From Evansella caseinilytica (lineage in GTDB: Bacteria > Bacillota > Bacilli > Bacillales > Salisediminibacteriaceae): DNA of 64,000 bases. The notes under the pieces were generated by a model. The model saw nothing but the letters and a program-made list of their open reading frames with translations, was not told the DNA's origin and made no database searches. The position numbers were made by a program, and so were the translations under genes. The stretch lies in the NCBI RefSeq assembly GCF_900107275.1, contig NZ_FNPI01000001.1:124001-188000 (forward strand), read 5' to 3'. Positions 9,252 through 18,800 of this stretch are shown piece after piece; the stretch's first letter is position 1, and every line of letters begins with the position of its first letter.

Positions 9252-9296
9252 ATGACACATTCGATGAGACTACGTTTCCCAACTTTGAACCAGTAA
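9252..9296 (+). CDS. erm leader peptide (ribosome-stalling)
   Basis: ATG 9252 encodes the 14-residue peptide MTHSMRLRFPTLNQ, with AAGGAGG at 9234-9240 upstream. This is the sequence I recall for the ermD/ermK leader of Bacillus, and it contains the RLR motif at which macrolide-bound ribosomes stall. Stalling remodels the downstream RNA so that the methylase is expressed. It sits between a perfect sigma-A promoter and a long attenuator. Confidence 0.85.
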   Translation: MTHSMRLRFPTLNQ

Positions 9297-9361
9297 TTTA
9301 ATACGTTCAAAGGCTCTGTTTGTGTATACAGAGTAAACGGGATTAGTCTGTCCTTTTTTAA

Positions 9362-9590
9362 TAATCTTCATTTCAAAGGCTCGTTTCTGAAAAATTGTTG
9401 CTCTTTGTTTCGTCGGCTAACCAAGTTGACTTGGCTTTTTTTCCTGTACGTACAGGTTTTGAAAAGAACATAGCTGTTCAGACAAATGAATTTGTTTGAA
9501 AATGCATTGTTTTTTCAAAAAAACGGTTCAAAGGCAACGAAGTTTATCAAAACGATCCTTTCAACAAGCATAACGATGCTATACGAAGAG
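9362..9590. repeat. family 1 type D repeat inside the erm leader
   Basis: GGCTCGTTTCTGAAAAATTG near the left end and AACGGTTCAAAGGCAACGAA near the right match blocks of the repeats at 29.5 and 53.5 kb. Ends are blurred and no target duplication could be defined, so the borders are approximate. Confidence 0.5.
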
Positions 9591-9724
9591 AGGCGGATCA
9601 TTCTGCCTTTTTTATTTATGCGTTTTTCCGTTGTTTAGAGGATGTCAAAAGGGGGATTTGAAAACGGATGTCTTTCAATGCTCCGCCAAAAAGTAAAAAG
9701 GACGGGATCTACTCCCTTTACTCG

Positions 9725-9757
9725 AAATCACAGGCAGATGACCTGTGATTTTTTATT
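9725..9757 (+). terminator. last attenuator hairpin before erm
   Basis: AAATCACAGG (9725-9734) pairs perfectly with CCTGTGATTT (9742-9751), followed by TTTATTT. It ends about 10 nt before the erm ribosome binding site, so it can act as an attenuator or as a structure next to the translation start. Confidence 0.75.
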
Positions 9758-9775
9758 TAGAAAGGGAGAGAGAAA

Positions 9776-10639
9776 ATGACGAAAAAAATGCATAAATACA
9801 GCGGTAAAAAATTGAGCAGAGGAGAGCCACCAAATTTTCTTGGTCAGCATCTCCTGCACAACAAAAGGCTGTTAAAAGAAATAGTCGATCAAGCAGCGGT
9901 AAGCAAAACAGATACAGTGGTGGAGCTTGGCGCCGGAAAAGGGGCGCTGACAACGATCTTGAGCCAAAGAGCCGGGAAGGTGCTGGCAGTGGAATATGAT
10001 GACAAATACGCCGACTATTTAAAACGAATAACGGCACATTGCCCAAATACTAAAGTGATTCAACAGGACATTATGAAAATCATGTTGCCAAAAGGGAAGT
10101 TTGTCGTTGTTTCCAACATTCCTTATTCGATTACGACACCAATAATGAAGCTGCTGCTAAGCAATCCCTCTAGCGGTCTTCAAAGAGGTGTGATTGTCAT
10201 GGAAAAGGGAGCAGCGAAAAGATTTACCGGAGAGCAGATGAAAAACGCATACGTCTTACTCTGGCGAATGTGGTTTGATATTCATTATGTCCAATCGATA
10301 TCGAGGAATCATTTTTCGCCGCCTCCAAGTGTCGAATCGGCAATGATCACCATCCGGAGAAAAGCAGCTCCGATCATACCGGTAAAAGACTATTTAGCCT
10401 TTAGAGGTCTTGCGGAATATGTGCTGCGGGAACCGAATGCGGTCATGGCACCGGTATTAAGAGGCATTTTTACATCGCCACAGTTAAAGCATTTGAGGCG
10501 GGAATTAAAGGTTGGCAGCGATGTTCCAGTTTGGGCATTGTCGGAAAGGCAATGGGGACTGGTTTTTCAGGCAATGAAACGCTATGTTCCGCAGCCGCTT
10601 TGGCCAAGGGTGCGGAAAAAAGATGTGAATCGCTATTGA
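9776..10639 (+). CDS. erm: 23S rRNA (adenine-N6)-dimethyltransferase, ErmD/Erm34 type
   Basis: The 287-residue enzyme starts at ATG 9776 behind AAAGGGAGAGAG. Residues 50-56 (ELGAGKG) form the SAM-binding loop and N114-I-P-Y117 is the catalytic NIPY motif. The N-terminal [16 protein letters not shown] and C-terminal [13 protein letters not shown] blocks are those of the Bacillus ErmD/ErmK/Erm34 branch. It methylates A2058 of 23S rRNA and gives macrolide-lincosamide-streptogramin B resistance. Expression is expected to be macrolide-inducible through the leader peptide and attenuator upstream. The enzyme looks intact. An ABC-F relic just downstream suggests a former two-gene ribosome-protection locus. 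Confidence 0.93.
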   Translation: MTKKMHKYSGKKLSRGEPPNFLGQHLLHNKRLLKEIVDQAAVSKTDTVVELGAGKGALTTILSQRAGKVLAVEYDDKYADYLKRITAHCPNTKVIQQDIMKIMLPKGKFVVVSNIPYSITTPIMKLLLSNPSSGLQRGVIVMEKGAAKRFTGEQMKNAYVLLWRMWFDIHYVQSISRNHFSPPPSVESAMITIRRKAAPIIPVKDYLAFRGLAEYVLREPNAVMAPVLRGIFTSPQLKHLRRELKVGSDVPVWALSERQWGLVFQAMKRYVPQPLWPRVRKKDVNRY

Positions 10640-10711
10640 TGATTGCTGCAGTTTTCTGTAATGGACAGTTGAAGTGCACTGCCGCATTACATTATTCAGG
10701 AGGTAACAAAA

Positions 10712-10929
10712 ATGAAGAAGTATGTTTTGAATTGGAAAGTATCGAAGTGTCTTATTCAGATAAACAAGTTTTACAAATAGAACGATGAGCCGTACGTCAA
10801 CTCAACCGCATCGGCGTCGTTGGAAAGAACGGCGCCGGAAAAAGCACGTTGTTAAAGCTGGTTGCTGGCAGTGTTCAGCCGGTAAAAGAGAATGTTCGGA
10901 TAGCGGACAATAAGCTTATTCAAGGGTGA
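10712..10929 (+). pseudogene. remnant of an ABC-F ribosome-protection ATPase gene
   Basis: AGGAGG precedes ATG 10712, but reading breaks after two codons. Shifting frame recovers the start of an ABC-F protein (FELESIEVSYSDKQVLQIER), interrupted by TGA where TTA (leucine) would fit. It then continues as AVRQLNRIGVVGKNGAGKST, the first Walker A motif, and ends shortly after. The lesions are one frameshift, one nonsense change and loss of over 400 codons. ABC-F proteins such as VmlR and Lsa dislodge macrolide, lincosamide or pleuromutilin drugs from ribosomes. The relic follows erm by 70 bp and is dead. Sequence between it and 11155 shows nothing further that I recognise. Confidence 0.75.
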
Positions 10930-11155
10930 TGTTCAGTTCCCGCAGTATGAGGACGAGCGCAAGCGACGCTTTTATTACAGTCGTTTCCGGCACTCGTCCT
11001 GATGCTTGTATATTAAGTATTAAACTGCCATTTATTGAAACGATTCGCTTTTTTGTTGGAGTAATCACATGTGTAATTTTTAAAATGAAATATCGTATAA
11101 TCTCTTTATTTATCAGGTATATAAATTGAAGTCATAAAAAAATACAAGGAAAGTA

Positions 11156-11184
11156 TTGAAAACGTATTCAATGTATTTTATAAT
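11156..11184 (+). promoter_or_regulatory. sigma-A promoter of the lacI operon with overlapping cre-like site
   Basis: TTGAAA (11156-11161) and TATAAT (11179-11184) are 17 bp apart. TGAAAACGTATTCA at 11157-11170 matches the CcpA consensus TGWAANCGNTNWCA with one mismatch and covers the -35, suggesting carbon catabolite repression. Confidence 0.75.
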
Positions 11185-11190
11185 TTATTT

Positions 11191-11206
11191 ATCGAAACGT
11201 TTCGAT
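11191..11206. promoter_or_regulatory. LacI-family operator 1
   Basis: ATCGAAACGTTTCGAT is a perfect 16-bp palindrome with the central CG typical of LacI-family sites. It covers the transcription start region of the promoter just upstream. Confidence 0.75.
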
Positions 11207-11425
11207 TAAATGTGAATCCCAGTTGGTGTTTCACTGTTATGGAGGTGGCGGGAGAGCTGATTCATATATATGAGAACGGTATACTTGGTTAAAAGAGAAA
11301 AACTGTGCAATTCAGTGTTTTATGCCGCGATAATCAACTCCTTGCATGAAGTTGTCTGTATTGACGGATAGCATTGATGGATAGATAGTGATATATTAAT
11401 GATATCTGATGTTTCATTCGTGAAA

Positions 11426-11441
11426 ATTGAAACGTTTCAAT
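11426..11441. promoter_or_regulatory. LacI-family operator 2
   Basis: ATTGAAACGTTTCAAT is a second perfect palindrome sharing the GAAACGTTTC core with operator 1. It lies 235 bp downstream and 27 bp before the lacI start, a spacing that would allow looping or a transcriptional roadblock. Confidence 0.7.
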
Positions 11442-11468
11442 ATTATAGATGTACTGGAGTGGATGAAA

Positions 11469-12455
11469 GTGGCGACAATTAAAGATGTAGCAAAACTAGC
11501 AAATGTAGCAGTATCAACAGCATCGTACGTTCTCAACGGAGTCGATAAAGTCAGCCCGAAGACCAAGGAGAAGGTGCTGGAAGCTGCAAGACAGTTGAAT
11601 TATCAGAAAAACGGCTTTGCGGCTGATTTAAAACGGACGAAAACAAATACGATTGCACTCATCCTTGATGATATATCGGGTCCTTTTTACTCAGTTTTGG
11701 TGGAAGGTGTACAGGATATTGTTTCTAAAGAAGGATATGGATTAGTAGCATGCAGTTCTCATGGAGGTGCTTCCTCCACGGCCGTAAAATTTTTGACGGA
11801 AAAGCGTGCGGACGGCTGTATTGTATTTTCCCATAAGATGACTGATGACATCATTCGCTCCGCTTCCAGCGGTAATTATCCGATTGTGCTGTTAGACCGG
11901 AAGTTGGAGTGTGATTCGACGGTGATGATTGAAGTGGATAACGAAGACGGCGGTTATCATGCGACAGATTTTTTATTAAAAAACGGACATAAAAAAATTG
12001 CTTACATCAGCGGCCCTGCGGAATCGTATAACAGCCGGATGAGATTTGCAGGCTATAAAAAAGCGCTTGAAGATGCTGGAGTCGGCTTGGATTCTAAATG
12101 GGTATTTGAAGGTGATTTCACAAACCGGGGCGGTGAGCTTGCTACTACAATGCTGCTGGCTCAATCGGACAAGCCTACGGCGATTTTTTACGGAAATGAT
12201 GAAATGGCAATAGGAGGAATGGCTGCTTTAAAACGGGCCGGGTTGAAGATTCCTGATGATATATCGATTATCGGCTTCGACGATATATTAGAGGCAAAAT
12301 ACGTTAATCTGACGACGGTAAAACAGCCGAAGTACGAATTAGGGGCACTTTCCGCCCACATCATCTTCCGAATGCTAAACGGAGAAGAGGTTGAGAGATC
12401 ATCGAAATTGTATACAGAAATTATTGAACGACAATCGGTGAGGCGGATGACTTAA
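11469..12455 (+). CDS. LacI family transcriptional regulator (operon repressor)
   Basis: GTG 11469 is preferred (GGAG nine bases upstream; VATIKDVAKLA is the canonical LacI beginning); ATG 11463 is the alternative. The 328-residue protein has the HTH plus hinge (residues 3-60, VSTASYVLNGVDKVSPKTKE) and a periplasmic-binding-protein-like sugar domain (TIALILDDISGPFYSVLVEG onward, DDISIIGFDD near 275). It leads the operon and has two GAAACGTTTC palindromes upstream, so autorepression and control of the whole transporter/phosphorylase operon is expected. The effector is probably the imported oligosaccharide. Confidence 0.9.
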   Translation: MATIKDVAKLANVAVSTASYVLNGVDKVSPKTKEKVLEAARQLNYQKNGFAADLKRTKTNTIALILDDISGPFYSVLVEGVQDIVSKEGYGLVACSSHGGASSTAVKFLTEKRADGCIVFSHKMTDDIIRSASSGNYPIVLLDRKLECDSTVMIEVDNEDGGYHATDFLLKNGHKKIAYISGPAESYNSRMRFAGYKKALEDAGVGLDSKWVFEGDFTNRGGELATTMLLAQSDKPTAIFYGNDEMAIGGMAALKRAGLKIPDDISIIGFDDILEAKYVNLTTVKQPKYELGALSAHIIFRMLNGEEVERSSKLYTEIIERQSVRRMT

Positions 12456-12505
12456 ATTATTGCGATCGAAGTGACGAATTTTTTATGAAAAAGGAGATGT
12501 TTGTA

Positions 12506-13738
12506 ATGAATAGAAAAAAGCTGACAACATTGGCTGTAACTGTCTTCGCGGCTGCCTCCTTTTTGGGGGCATGTTCCAGCGAAAAGGAAAGCGCAGAGCA
12601 AACGAGGATACAAGTTTGGGCAATGGGAGAGGAAGGGAATCTGTTGCCGGAATTGGCAGAGAAATTTGAAGAAGACAACCCGAATATTAATGTGGATGTA
12701 CAGGCAATTCCGTGGGGGCAGGCCCATGAGAAGCTGCTCACTGCGGTTGCTTCGGGAAATGGACCGGATGTACTTCAGCTCGGTACGACATGGGTTCCTG
12801 AATTCGCTGATGCTGATATCCTGCTAGACTTAAGTCCTTATTTAGAGAAAAATCCGGAGTTAGCCCCAGATAATTATTTCCCTGGAGCTGTGGAGTCAAT
12901 GATGTATGGTGAGAAGGTAGTCGGAATTCCATGGTATGTGGATACTCGCGTTCTTTATTACCGGACAGACCTGCTTGCGGAAGTGGGGTATGACCAGGCT
13001 CCTGCTACTTGGGATGAACTGAAAGATGCCGCGGCGAAATTAGCAGCAAGGGGCGATGGAATGTATGGTTACGATATTGACTTAAATGACCAGCTGGTTC
13101 CAGTTATCCTCTCGTGGCAAAACGGCAGTGAATATATTGATGAAAACGGAAAGCCGGATTTTGGAGAGGAGTTTCAGGGAGCGTTGGAATTTTATGCTAG
13201 CTTTTTTGAAGAAGGTCTAACGCCGACATCCGGTCAAATTGAGATTGTCGATGCTTTTAAAAATGGTGTGAAGCCGATGTTCCAAAGCGGGCCATGGATG
13301 GTTAACATGATTAATAATCAGGCTCCGGAATTGGAAGGACAATGGGGGACGGCTGTATTGCCGGGCAATGTGACAAATACATCTGCCATCGGAGGCTCCA
13401 ATTTAAGCGTCTTCCATAACTCTGAACATGTGGAGGAAGCGGTTCAGTTTATCTCTTATCTCAATGAAGTGGATACACAGTTGAACTGGTATGAGATTTC
13501 GAATGCGCTGCCATCGAGAACAGCTGCCTGGGAGGATGCAGTCTTCCAAGAAGACCCGATGCTGTCTGCTTTTGGGGAACAGCTGGAAGCGACGAAGGCC
13601 ACTCCGCAAATTGTCGAGTTTGAAAAAATTGCCCAGGAATTGCTTCGTATGCTGGAAAAAGTTGTTGTTGGCGGAGCAGAGATGGACGGTGAAGTAGCTA
13701 AGTTTAAGGAAACGGTGGATGGCATCTTAGAGGAGTAA
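12506..13738 (+). CDS. extracellular sugar-binding lipoprotein of an ABC importer
   Basis: ATG 12506 lies behind AAGGAG; an ATG 21 bp upstream overlaps the ribosome binding site and is rejected. A lipoprotein signal ends at C23 (FLGAC). The mature 388-residue domain is a family 1 solute-binding protein: VWAMGEEGNLLPELAEKFEE at the start, LLTAVASGNGPDVLQLG near residue 85, and the PDF-like lobe 2 later. Anchored outside the membrane, it delivers oligosaccharide to the two permeases that follow. The ATPase is not encoded here, as is usual when a shared MsmX-type ATPase is used. With the phosphorylase at the operon end I infer beta-1,2-glucooligosaccharides as ligand. Confidence 0.9.
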   Translation: MNRKKLTTLAVTVFAAASFLGACSSEKESAEQTRIQVWAMGEEGNLLPELAEKFEEDNPNINVDVQAIPWGQAHEKLLTAVASGNGPDVLQLGTTWVPEFADADILLDLSPYLEKNPELAPDNYFPGAVESMMYGEKVVGIPWYVDTRVLYYRTDLLAEVGYDQAPATWDELKDAAAKLAARGDGMYGYDIDLNDQLVPVILSWQNGSEYIDENGKPDFGEEFQGALEFYASFFEEGLTPTSGQIEIVDAFKNGVKPMFQSGPWMVNMINNQAPELEGQWGTAVLPGNVTNTSAIGGSNLSVFHNSEHVEEAVQFISYLNEVDTQLNWYEISNALPSRTAAWEDAVFQEDPMLSAFGEQLEATKATPQIVEFEKIAQELLRMLEKVVVGGAEMDGEVAKFKETVDGILEE

Positions 13739-13771
13739 GAACGGCCCTAGCTTAGAGAAGATAAGGAGAAG

Positions 13772-13840
13772 TGGAGTCGTAAGCAGTGTGTGATATTGAG
13801 CGATGATGCTTCCTTGCTTGCGCTCCAGCTTTTTCTTTTT
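13772..13840 (+). terminator. intra-operon hairpin after the binding-protein gene
   Basis: TGGAGTCGTAAGC (13772-13784) pairs with GCTTGCGCTCCA (13816-13827), allowing two one-base mismatches, and is followed by a T-rich tract. A partial terminator or mRNA 3' stabiliser here would let the binding protein be made in excess over the permeases. Confidence 0.55.
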
Positions 13841-13891
13841 TGCCAGCGGGACCGTCAGGATTTGAGTTTGCGAAAGTAGGTGGAACATCCC

Positions 13892-14791
13892 ATGGGAGAT
13901 ATATTTAAATATCTTTACAAGAACAGATATCCGTATATCTTTATTGCTCCTGCCCTTTTCATTTTAATCTCGTTTAGTATTGTTCCGATTGTGTTGGCGT
14001 TTGGAATCAGCTTCACCGATATTAATTTACGGGGGTTAGCGGACTGGTCGAGAATCAGTTTCGTCGGATTGGACAATTATATCAGTTTACTTACAGACGA
14101 TGTGTTTATTAAATCGGTATTAAATACATTGTTTTATGTGATCATCGGCGTTCCTTTGGTCATTGTCTGCTCGATGGGGACGGCCTTGCTGCTTAATTAT
14201 GGGAAAAATAGGATTTTCACGGTCTTCAGAGCCGTTTATTATATGCCGTCGATCACGAATATCGTTGCGGTGGCAGTCATTTGGGGGTTTTTATACAACA
14301 CTCATTATGGATTGTTTAATTACCTTTTGTCCGTGGTAAATATCGATGCTGTTCCTTGGCTGGAGCAACCGACGATTGCCAAGCTGTCGCTGATTGCCTT
14401 GGCTGTTTGGAAAGGATTAGGGCTGAATATGATCATCTTTTTGGCTGCCCTTCAGGGAATCCCGAAAGAGTACTATGAAGCGGCAAAAATAGATGGTGCA
14501 AATAGATGGCAAACGCTTCGACATGTCACGATTCCGCTGTTAAGCTTTGCAACATTTTTTGTAACGATCACCACCTTGATCGGCTGGCTGCAGTTTTTTG
14601 AAGAGCCATATGTCATGACGAACGGGGGACCGCTTGATGGAACGCTTTCGATGGCGCTGTTTATTTATCGAAATGGTTTTCAATTAAGCGAAATGGGCTA
14701 TGCGGCTGCCGGCTCCTTCATCTTATTTTTCTTTATCATTGTTGCCACGATCGTTCAATTTAAAGTGAGAAAAGCGGATGCGGATTATTAA
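13892..14791 (+). CDS. sugar ABC transporter permease (MalF/UgpA type)
   Basis: ATG 13892 sits seven bases after AGGTGGA, giving 299 residues with six predicted membrane helices (first at about 13-35). The cytoplasmic EAA loop reads EYYEAAKIDGANRWQTLRHV near residue 200, the docking site for the ATPase. The conserved tail GGPLDGTLSMALFIYRNGF is typical of carbohydrate uptake family 1 inner-membrane subunits. It pairs with the second permease, but a 158-bp repeat now separates the two genes. Confidence 0.92.
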   Translation: MGDIFKYLYKNRYPYIFIAPALFILISFSIVPIVLAFGISFTDINLRGLADWSRISFVGLDNYISLLTDDVFIKSVLNTLFYVIIGVPLVIVCSMGTALLLNYGKNRIFTVFRAVYYMPSITNIVAVAVIWGFLYNTHYGLFNYLLSVVNIDAVPWLEQPTIAKLSLIALAVWKGLGLNMIIFLAALQGIPKEYYEAAKIDGANRWQTLRHVTIPLLSFATFFVTITTLIGWLQFFEEPYVMTNGGPLDGTLSMALFIYRNGFQLSEMGYAAAGSFILFFFIIVATIVQFKVRKADADY

Positions 14792-14792
14792 A

Positions 14793-14950
14793 CGTGTGTG
14801 TTCAAAAAGGAGGACATAACAGGGGCAAGAAGGTCAAGGCGCGGCGGTCACGAGCAGCGGAGCGTACAGGGAAACGTACGTGAGCGGCGGAGGGACAACG
14901 CAACGCGGAGATTCGCCGTCCATGTTTCCCGGACTTTTTGAACATCCAAC
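14793..14950. repeat. family 1 type C repeat inside the ABC operon
   Basis: About 158 bp starting CGTGTGTGTTCAAAAAGG and ending CTTTTTGAACATCC, inserted between the two permease genes. The interior (AAGGCGCGGCGGTCACGAGC, GGAGATTCGCCGTCC) is the reverse of the copies at 28.5, 41.2 and 49.2 kb. No clear target duplication was found. The fold could lower expression of the downstream permease and phosphorylase. Confidence 0.7.
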
Positions 14951-14975
14951 GTTAGGAAATAAGAGGTGACATGAG

Positions 14976-15806
14976 ATGAAATCAAAACGTAAGTATAAAA
15001 AGTTAGAAGAAATTCTAATCACGTTGTTGTTAATTGCAGGCGGTGTTCTCGTTTCCATCCCGTTTCTTTGGATGATATTCAGTTCGTTTAAGCCGGCAAA
15101 TGAAGTGCTTGCCATGCCGCCGACGCTGCTTCCGGAAAATCCGACATTTGAAAATTACCAAAATTTGTTTACGAATATGAGCTTCGGGATTTATTTAAGG
15201 AATACGTTGATCATTGTTTTGTTTTCCTTTATCGGCTTATTTTTCAACGGAATGGCCGGCTATGCCTTTGCAAAATTTAATTTTAAAGGAAAAGAACCGA
15301 TATTCTATACTGTTTTGGCTACGATGATGATTCCTGCTCAAGTAACGATGATTCCCGTTTATTTAATCTTGAATCAGCTGGGACTTACGAATACAATGGC
15401 GGGTATTATCTTGCCGGGGCTCGCGGCAGCCTTCAGTATTTTCTTATTCAGGCAATTCATGTCGACGATTCCCACCGATCTGATTGAGGCAGCCAGGCTG
15501 GACGGGGCCGGGGAATTTAGAATTTTCTTCAGACTGATTGTGCCGATTGCCAAACCAATTTTTGCCGTCCAGGCGATTCTCACTTTTATTGGAGCGTGGA
15601 ACAGCTTTTTGTGGCCGTTAATCATTGCCAGTGATCAACGACTCTACACGTTGTCTGTCGGGCTGTCGCTGTTGCAAGGTCAGCATGCCAGCAATTTTGG
15701 ACTGCAGATGGCCGGGGCCGCGTTTATGGTTGTACCAATCATTCTTATCTTTGCTTTCTTTCAAAAATACATTATTGAAGGGTTTACAATGTCCGGCTTG
15801 AAGTAA
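14976..15806 (+). CDS. sugar ABC transporter permease (MalG type)
   Basis: The 276-residue protein starts at ATG 14976 with GAGGTGA upstream. It has six membrane helices, the MalG-like beginning ISIPFLWMIFSSFKPANEV in slightly changed form (VSIPFLWMIFSSFKP), and the EAA loop LIEAARLDGAGEFRIFFRLI near residue 175. It ends with QKYIIEGFTMSGLK, the usual C-terminus of this subunit. It forms the channel with the preceding permease and binds the shared ATPase. It lies 64 bp before the phosphorylase gene, with an AT-rich gap and no terminator. Confidence 0.92.
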   Translation: MKSKRKYKKLEEILITLLLIAGGVLVSIPFLWMIFSSFKPANEVLAMPPTLLPENPTFENYQNLFTNMSFGIYLRNTLIIVLFSFIGLFFNGMAGYAFAKFNFKGKEPIFYTVLATMMIPAQVTMIPVYLILNQLGLTNTMAGIILPGLAAAFSIFLFRQFMSTIPTDLIEAARLDGAGEFRIFFRLIVPIAKPIFAVQAILTFIGAWNSFLWPLIIASDQRLYTLSVGLSLLQGQHASNFGLQMAGAAFMVVPIILIFAFFQKYIIEGFTMSGLK

Positions 15807-15870
15807 GTATTGTGCGAGAGTGCAGAAATTTTTTTTGAATTAATGCAGTAGAATTGAGGGGAATACAGCG

Positions 15871-18800
15871 ATGAAAATGACAAAAAACGCAACGATTGAC
15901 ATCACGGCAGGAGATTACCGCTTTTCATTTTTTCGTACAGGTGACCTTCAGGAAGCCGTTTATAAAACTATAATGATTAATCAACTTGTTTCTCATCCGG
16001 TAGATGGATCGCTAAATAATCTTTATTTACGTTTCCACCGCGCCGACGGCATAGAAGTGTATCCGCTGTTAGGAGTTCGTTCTGAGAGTCAGGTCGAGTA
16101 TGCTGCTCGATCGGTGAAATGGACTGGTACAATAAAGGGGACTTCCTATGAGGTTCACTTCCACCTGACAACACAAGGAGTGTGGTTTTGGGATGTAGTC
16201 GTTGAAGGGGCGGAGGATGCAGTCGATATTGTATACGGTCAGGATGTTGGTATTGCGGATAAAGGTGCGGTTCGAAGCAATGAAGCGTATTTATCTCAAT
16301 ATATCGATCATAAGGTGCTCTTCGATGAACGACTCGGATATGTTGTCTGTTCGCGGCAAAATATGCAGCAATCAACGGGATTTCCATATTTGCAGCAAGG
16401 AAGTCTCACAAAAGCAATCGGGTATTCCACCGATGGATTTCAATTTTTCGGACTTTCTTATAAAGAGACAAATCTGCCGGAAATTCTCACAAAAGCCGAA
16501 TTTCCAAATGAAGTGTATCAATATGAATTTGCTTATACCGGTCTTCAATCGGCAAAGATACCGGCAAAACAACAAGCGCGGGCGGTTTTTTACGGATTTT
16601 TTAACGAAAATCACCAGGAGCCGGTGGACGCATTGGAGTTCACGGACATCATTATGAATGCATGGGCGGAAGTAAACGGGATGGAGGAAGCTCCGGGAGA
16701 AACTGTTGAACACGTTCAACTTCTTGCGGCGATTGGCAAACCTTTAATAACGGAATCATTATCGCCGGAGGAAGTGGCCGCTTATTTTCCGCAGCGTTTT
16801 CAGGAGGAGTGGGAGGGGGAAACCCTGTTATCCTTCTTCACTGATACTTATGAACATGTGGTGTTGAAGGAGAAGGAGTTGCTGGTGGAACGGCCGCACG
16901 GGCATATATTAATGACAGGTCAAAACGATCGCTTGAAAGAATCCGTCTTAACTTCCACCTCCTTTATGTACGGTATTTTCAACTCTCAGCTAGTTGTGGG
17001 AAACACAAACTTTAATAAAATGTTAACGAATGCCCGCAATGCTCTCAATGTGATGAAGACATCCGGACAGCGGATTTACGTACAAATAGAGGGGCAATAC
17101 CGGCTATTAACGATGCCTTCCATGTATGAGATTGGTTTTAATTACTGTCGCTGGTATTATAAGACAAAAACGGACATGCTGATTATCACGAATTTTACAA
17201 GCACAAGCACTCCGGAACTCCATTTACACGTTCAGTCCAAAAGCGGTAAAGCCTATCGTTACTTAGTGACAAATCAAGTGGCGATGAACACGAATGAGTA
17301 TGAAGTGCCGTATCATTCGGAACTGGACGGGGACGTGATATCTTACAAAGGAGATCCGCAGTCCGACAATGGGGAAATCTATCCGAAGTTGACTTATCGG
17401 CTGCGTGTTCAAGGCACTGCGTTTTCATTGAGCGACGAGCGAAAATTGCTTTCGCATGCCGCGGAACAAAACCAAACCTTAAGTGTTCTGGAATTGGCTG
17501 CTGCCGCTGAATGGAAGATAACGATTCAAGGGTTGCTTAACGGTGAAGCGCTGCCGTTCACTGAAAAAATATTGGACATTGAGAAAGAGCGTTATCGTAC
17601 TTTTTTCCGTCAAGTGATGAATCACTTTCATTTATCGATGAACGGAAATCGGGCCGCAGAGCTGGAAAAGGTAAATGCTTTAGCGTGGTGGTATACGCAT
17701 AATATGCTCGTCCATTATTCTGTCCCTCACGGCTTAGAGCAATACGGCGGTGCGGCTTGGGGCACTCGTGACGTTTGCCAGGGGCCGACGGAATACTTTC
17801 TGGCAACAAGAAACGACCAAGCCGTAAAAGAAATAATTAAAAAGGTTTATACTTTCCAATTTGAAGACGATGGGAACTGGCCGCAATGGTTTATGTTTGA
17901 CGAGTATTCTCATATCCAGGCAGAGGAGAGTCATGGCGATGTGATTGTTTGGCCGCTCAAAGTGCTGAGTGATTACTTAACCGTCACACACGATTACAGC
18001 ATTTTGCGGGAGAAAGTTCCATATAAAAAGCGTGACAGTTACGTGCTGACAGAGGAAAAAACGCCGATTTTGGAGCATGTAAAAAAAGAAGTAGACTATA
18101 TAAAAAACAATTTTATTCCCGGCACATCCTTGTCCTCTTATGGTGACGGGGATTGGGACGATACTTTACAGCCGGCCAATGCGCAGCTGAAGAAATACAT
18201 GGTCAGCAGTTGGACGGTGGCTTTAACCTATCAGGCTTTACGAAATCTTGGCGAGGTTTTAAGAGAAGCTGCTCCGGAAGAAGCTGCGGAATTTACTGAC
18301 ATTGCCGCCGGCATAGAGTCTGATTACAGAAAATATCTTTTGAAATCGGATGTCATCCCCGGGTTTCTTTATTTGGAAAATCCGGGAGAAGCAGAAATGA
18401 TGCTGCACCCGGAAGACACCAAAACGGGTATCGAATATCGTTTGCTTCCAATGACGAGAAGCATGATTGCCGAGCTGCTGACAGCCGAAGAAGCAGAGTC
18501 GCATTATCAACTGATAAAAACGCATTTGTATTTTCCGGACGGAGTTCGTTTAATGAATCAACCGGCCAGTTATACAGGTGGTGTGAGCAGGCATTTTAAG
18601 CGCGCGGAACAAGCGGCCAATTTTGGCCGGGAGATTGGCCTTCAATATGTTCACGCGCATATTCGCTTCATAGAAGCGATGGCGAAGCTGGGAAAAGTGG
18701 ATGAAGTATGGGATGGTTTAACGAAAATTAATCCAGTTCAAATCCAGGACGCGGTTCCAAATGCGGAGCGTCGGCAAAGCAACGCTTATTTTAGCAGTTC

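Larger units (their letters stand above)
9297..9775 (+). promoter_or_regulatory. erm attenuator leader, enlarged by a repeat
   Basis: The 480-nt leader contains mutually exclusive pairings. CTCTGT (9314-9319) can pair with ACAGAG (9328-9333), while ACAGA can instead pair with TCTGT (9347-9351) ahead of a T run. Segment 9332-9352 (AGTAAACGGGATTAG...) is also complementary to 9702-9724. Terminator-like hairpins with T runs follow at about 9591-9612 (GGCGGATCATTCTGCC) and at 9725-9755. The type D repeat at about 9362-9590 lies inside. The design fits transcriptional attenuation as known for ermK. Confidence 0.65.

Noticed and set aside
8995-9260. Open frames on both strands upstream of the erm promoter
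   Set aside because: They overlap the erm promoter and leader, lack ribosome binding sites and show no recognisable protein.
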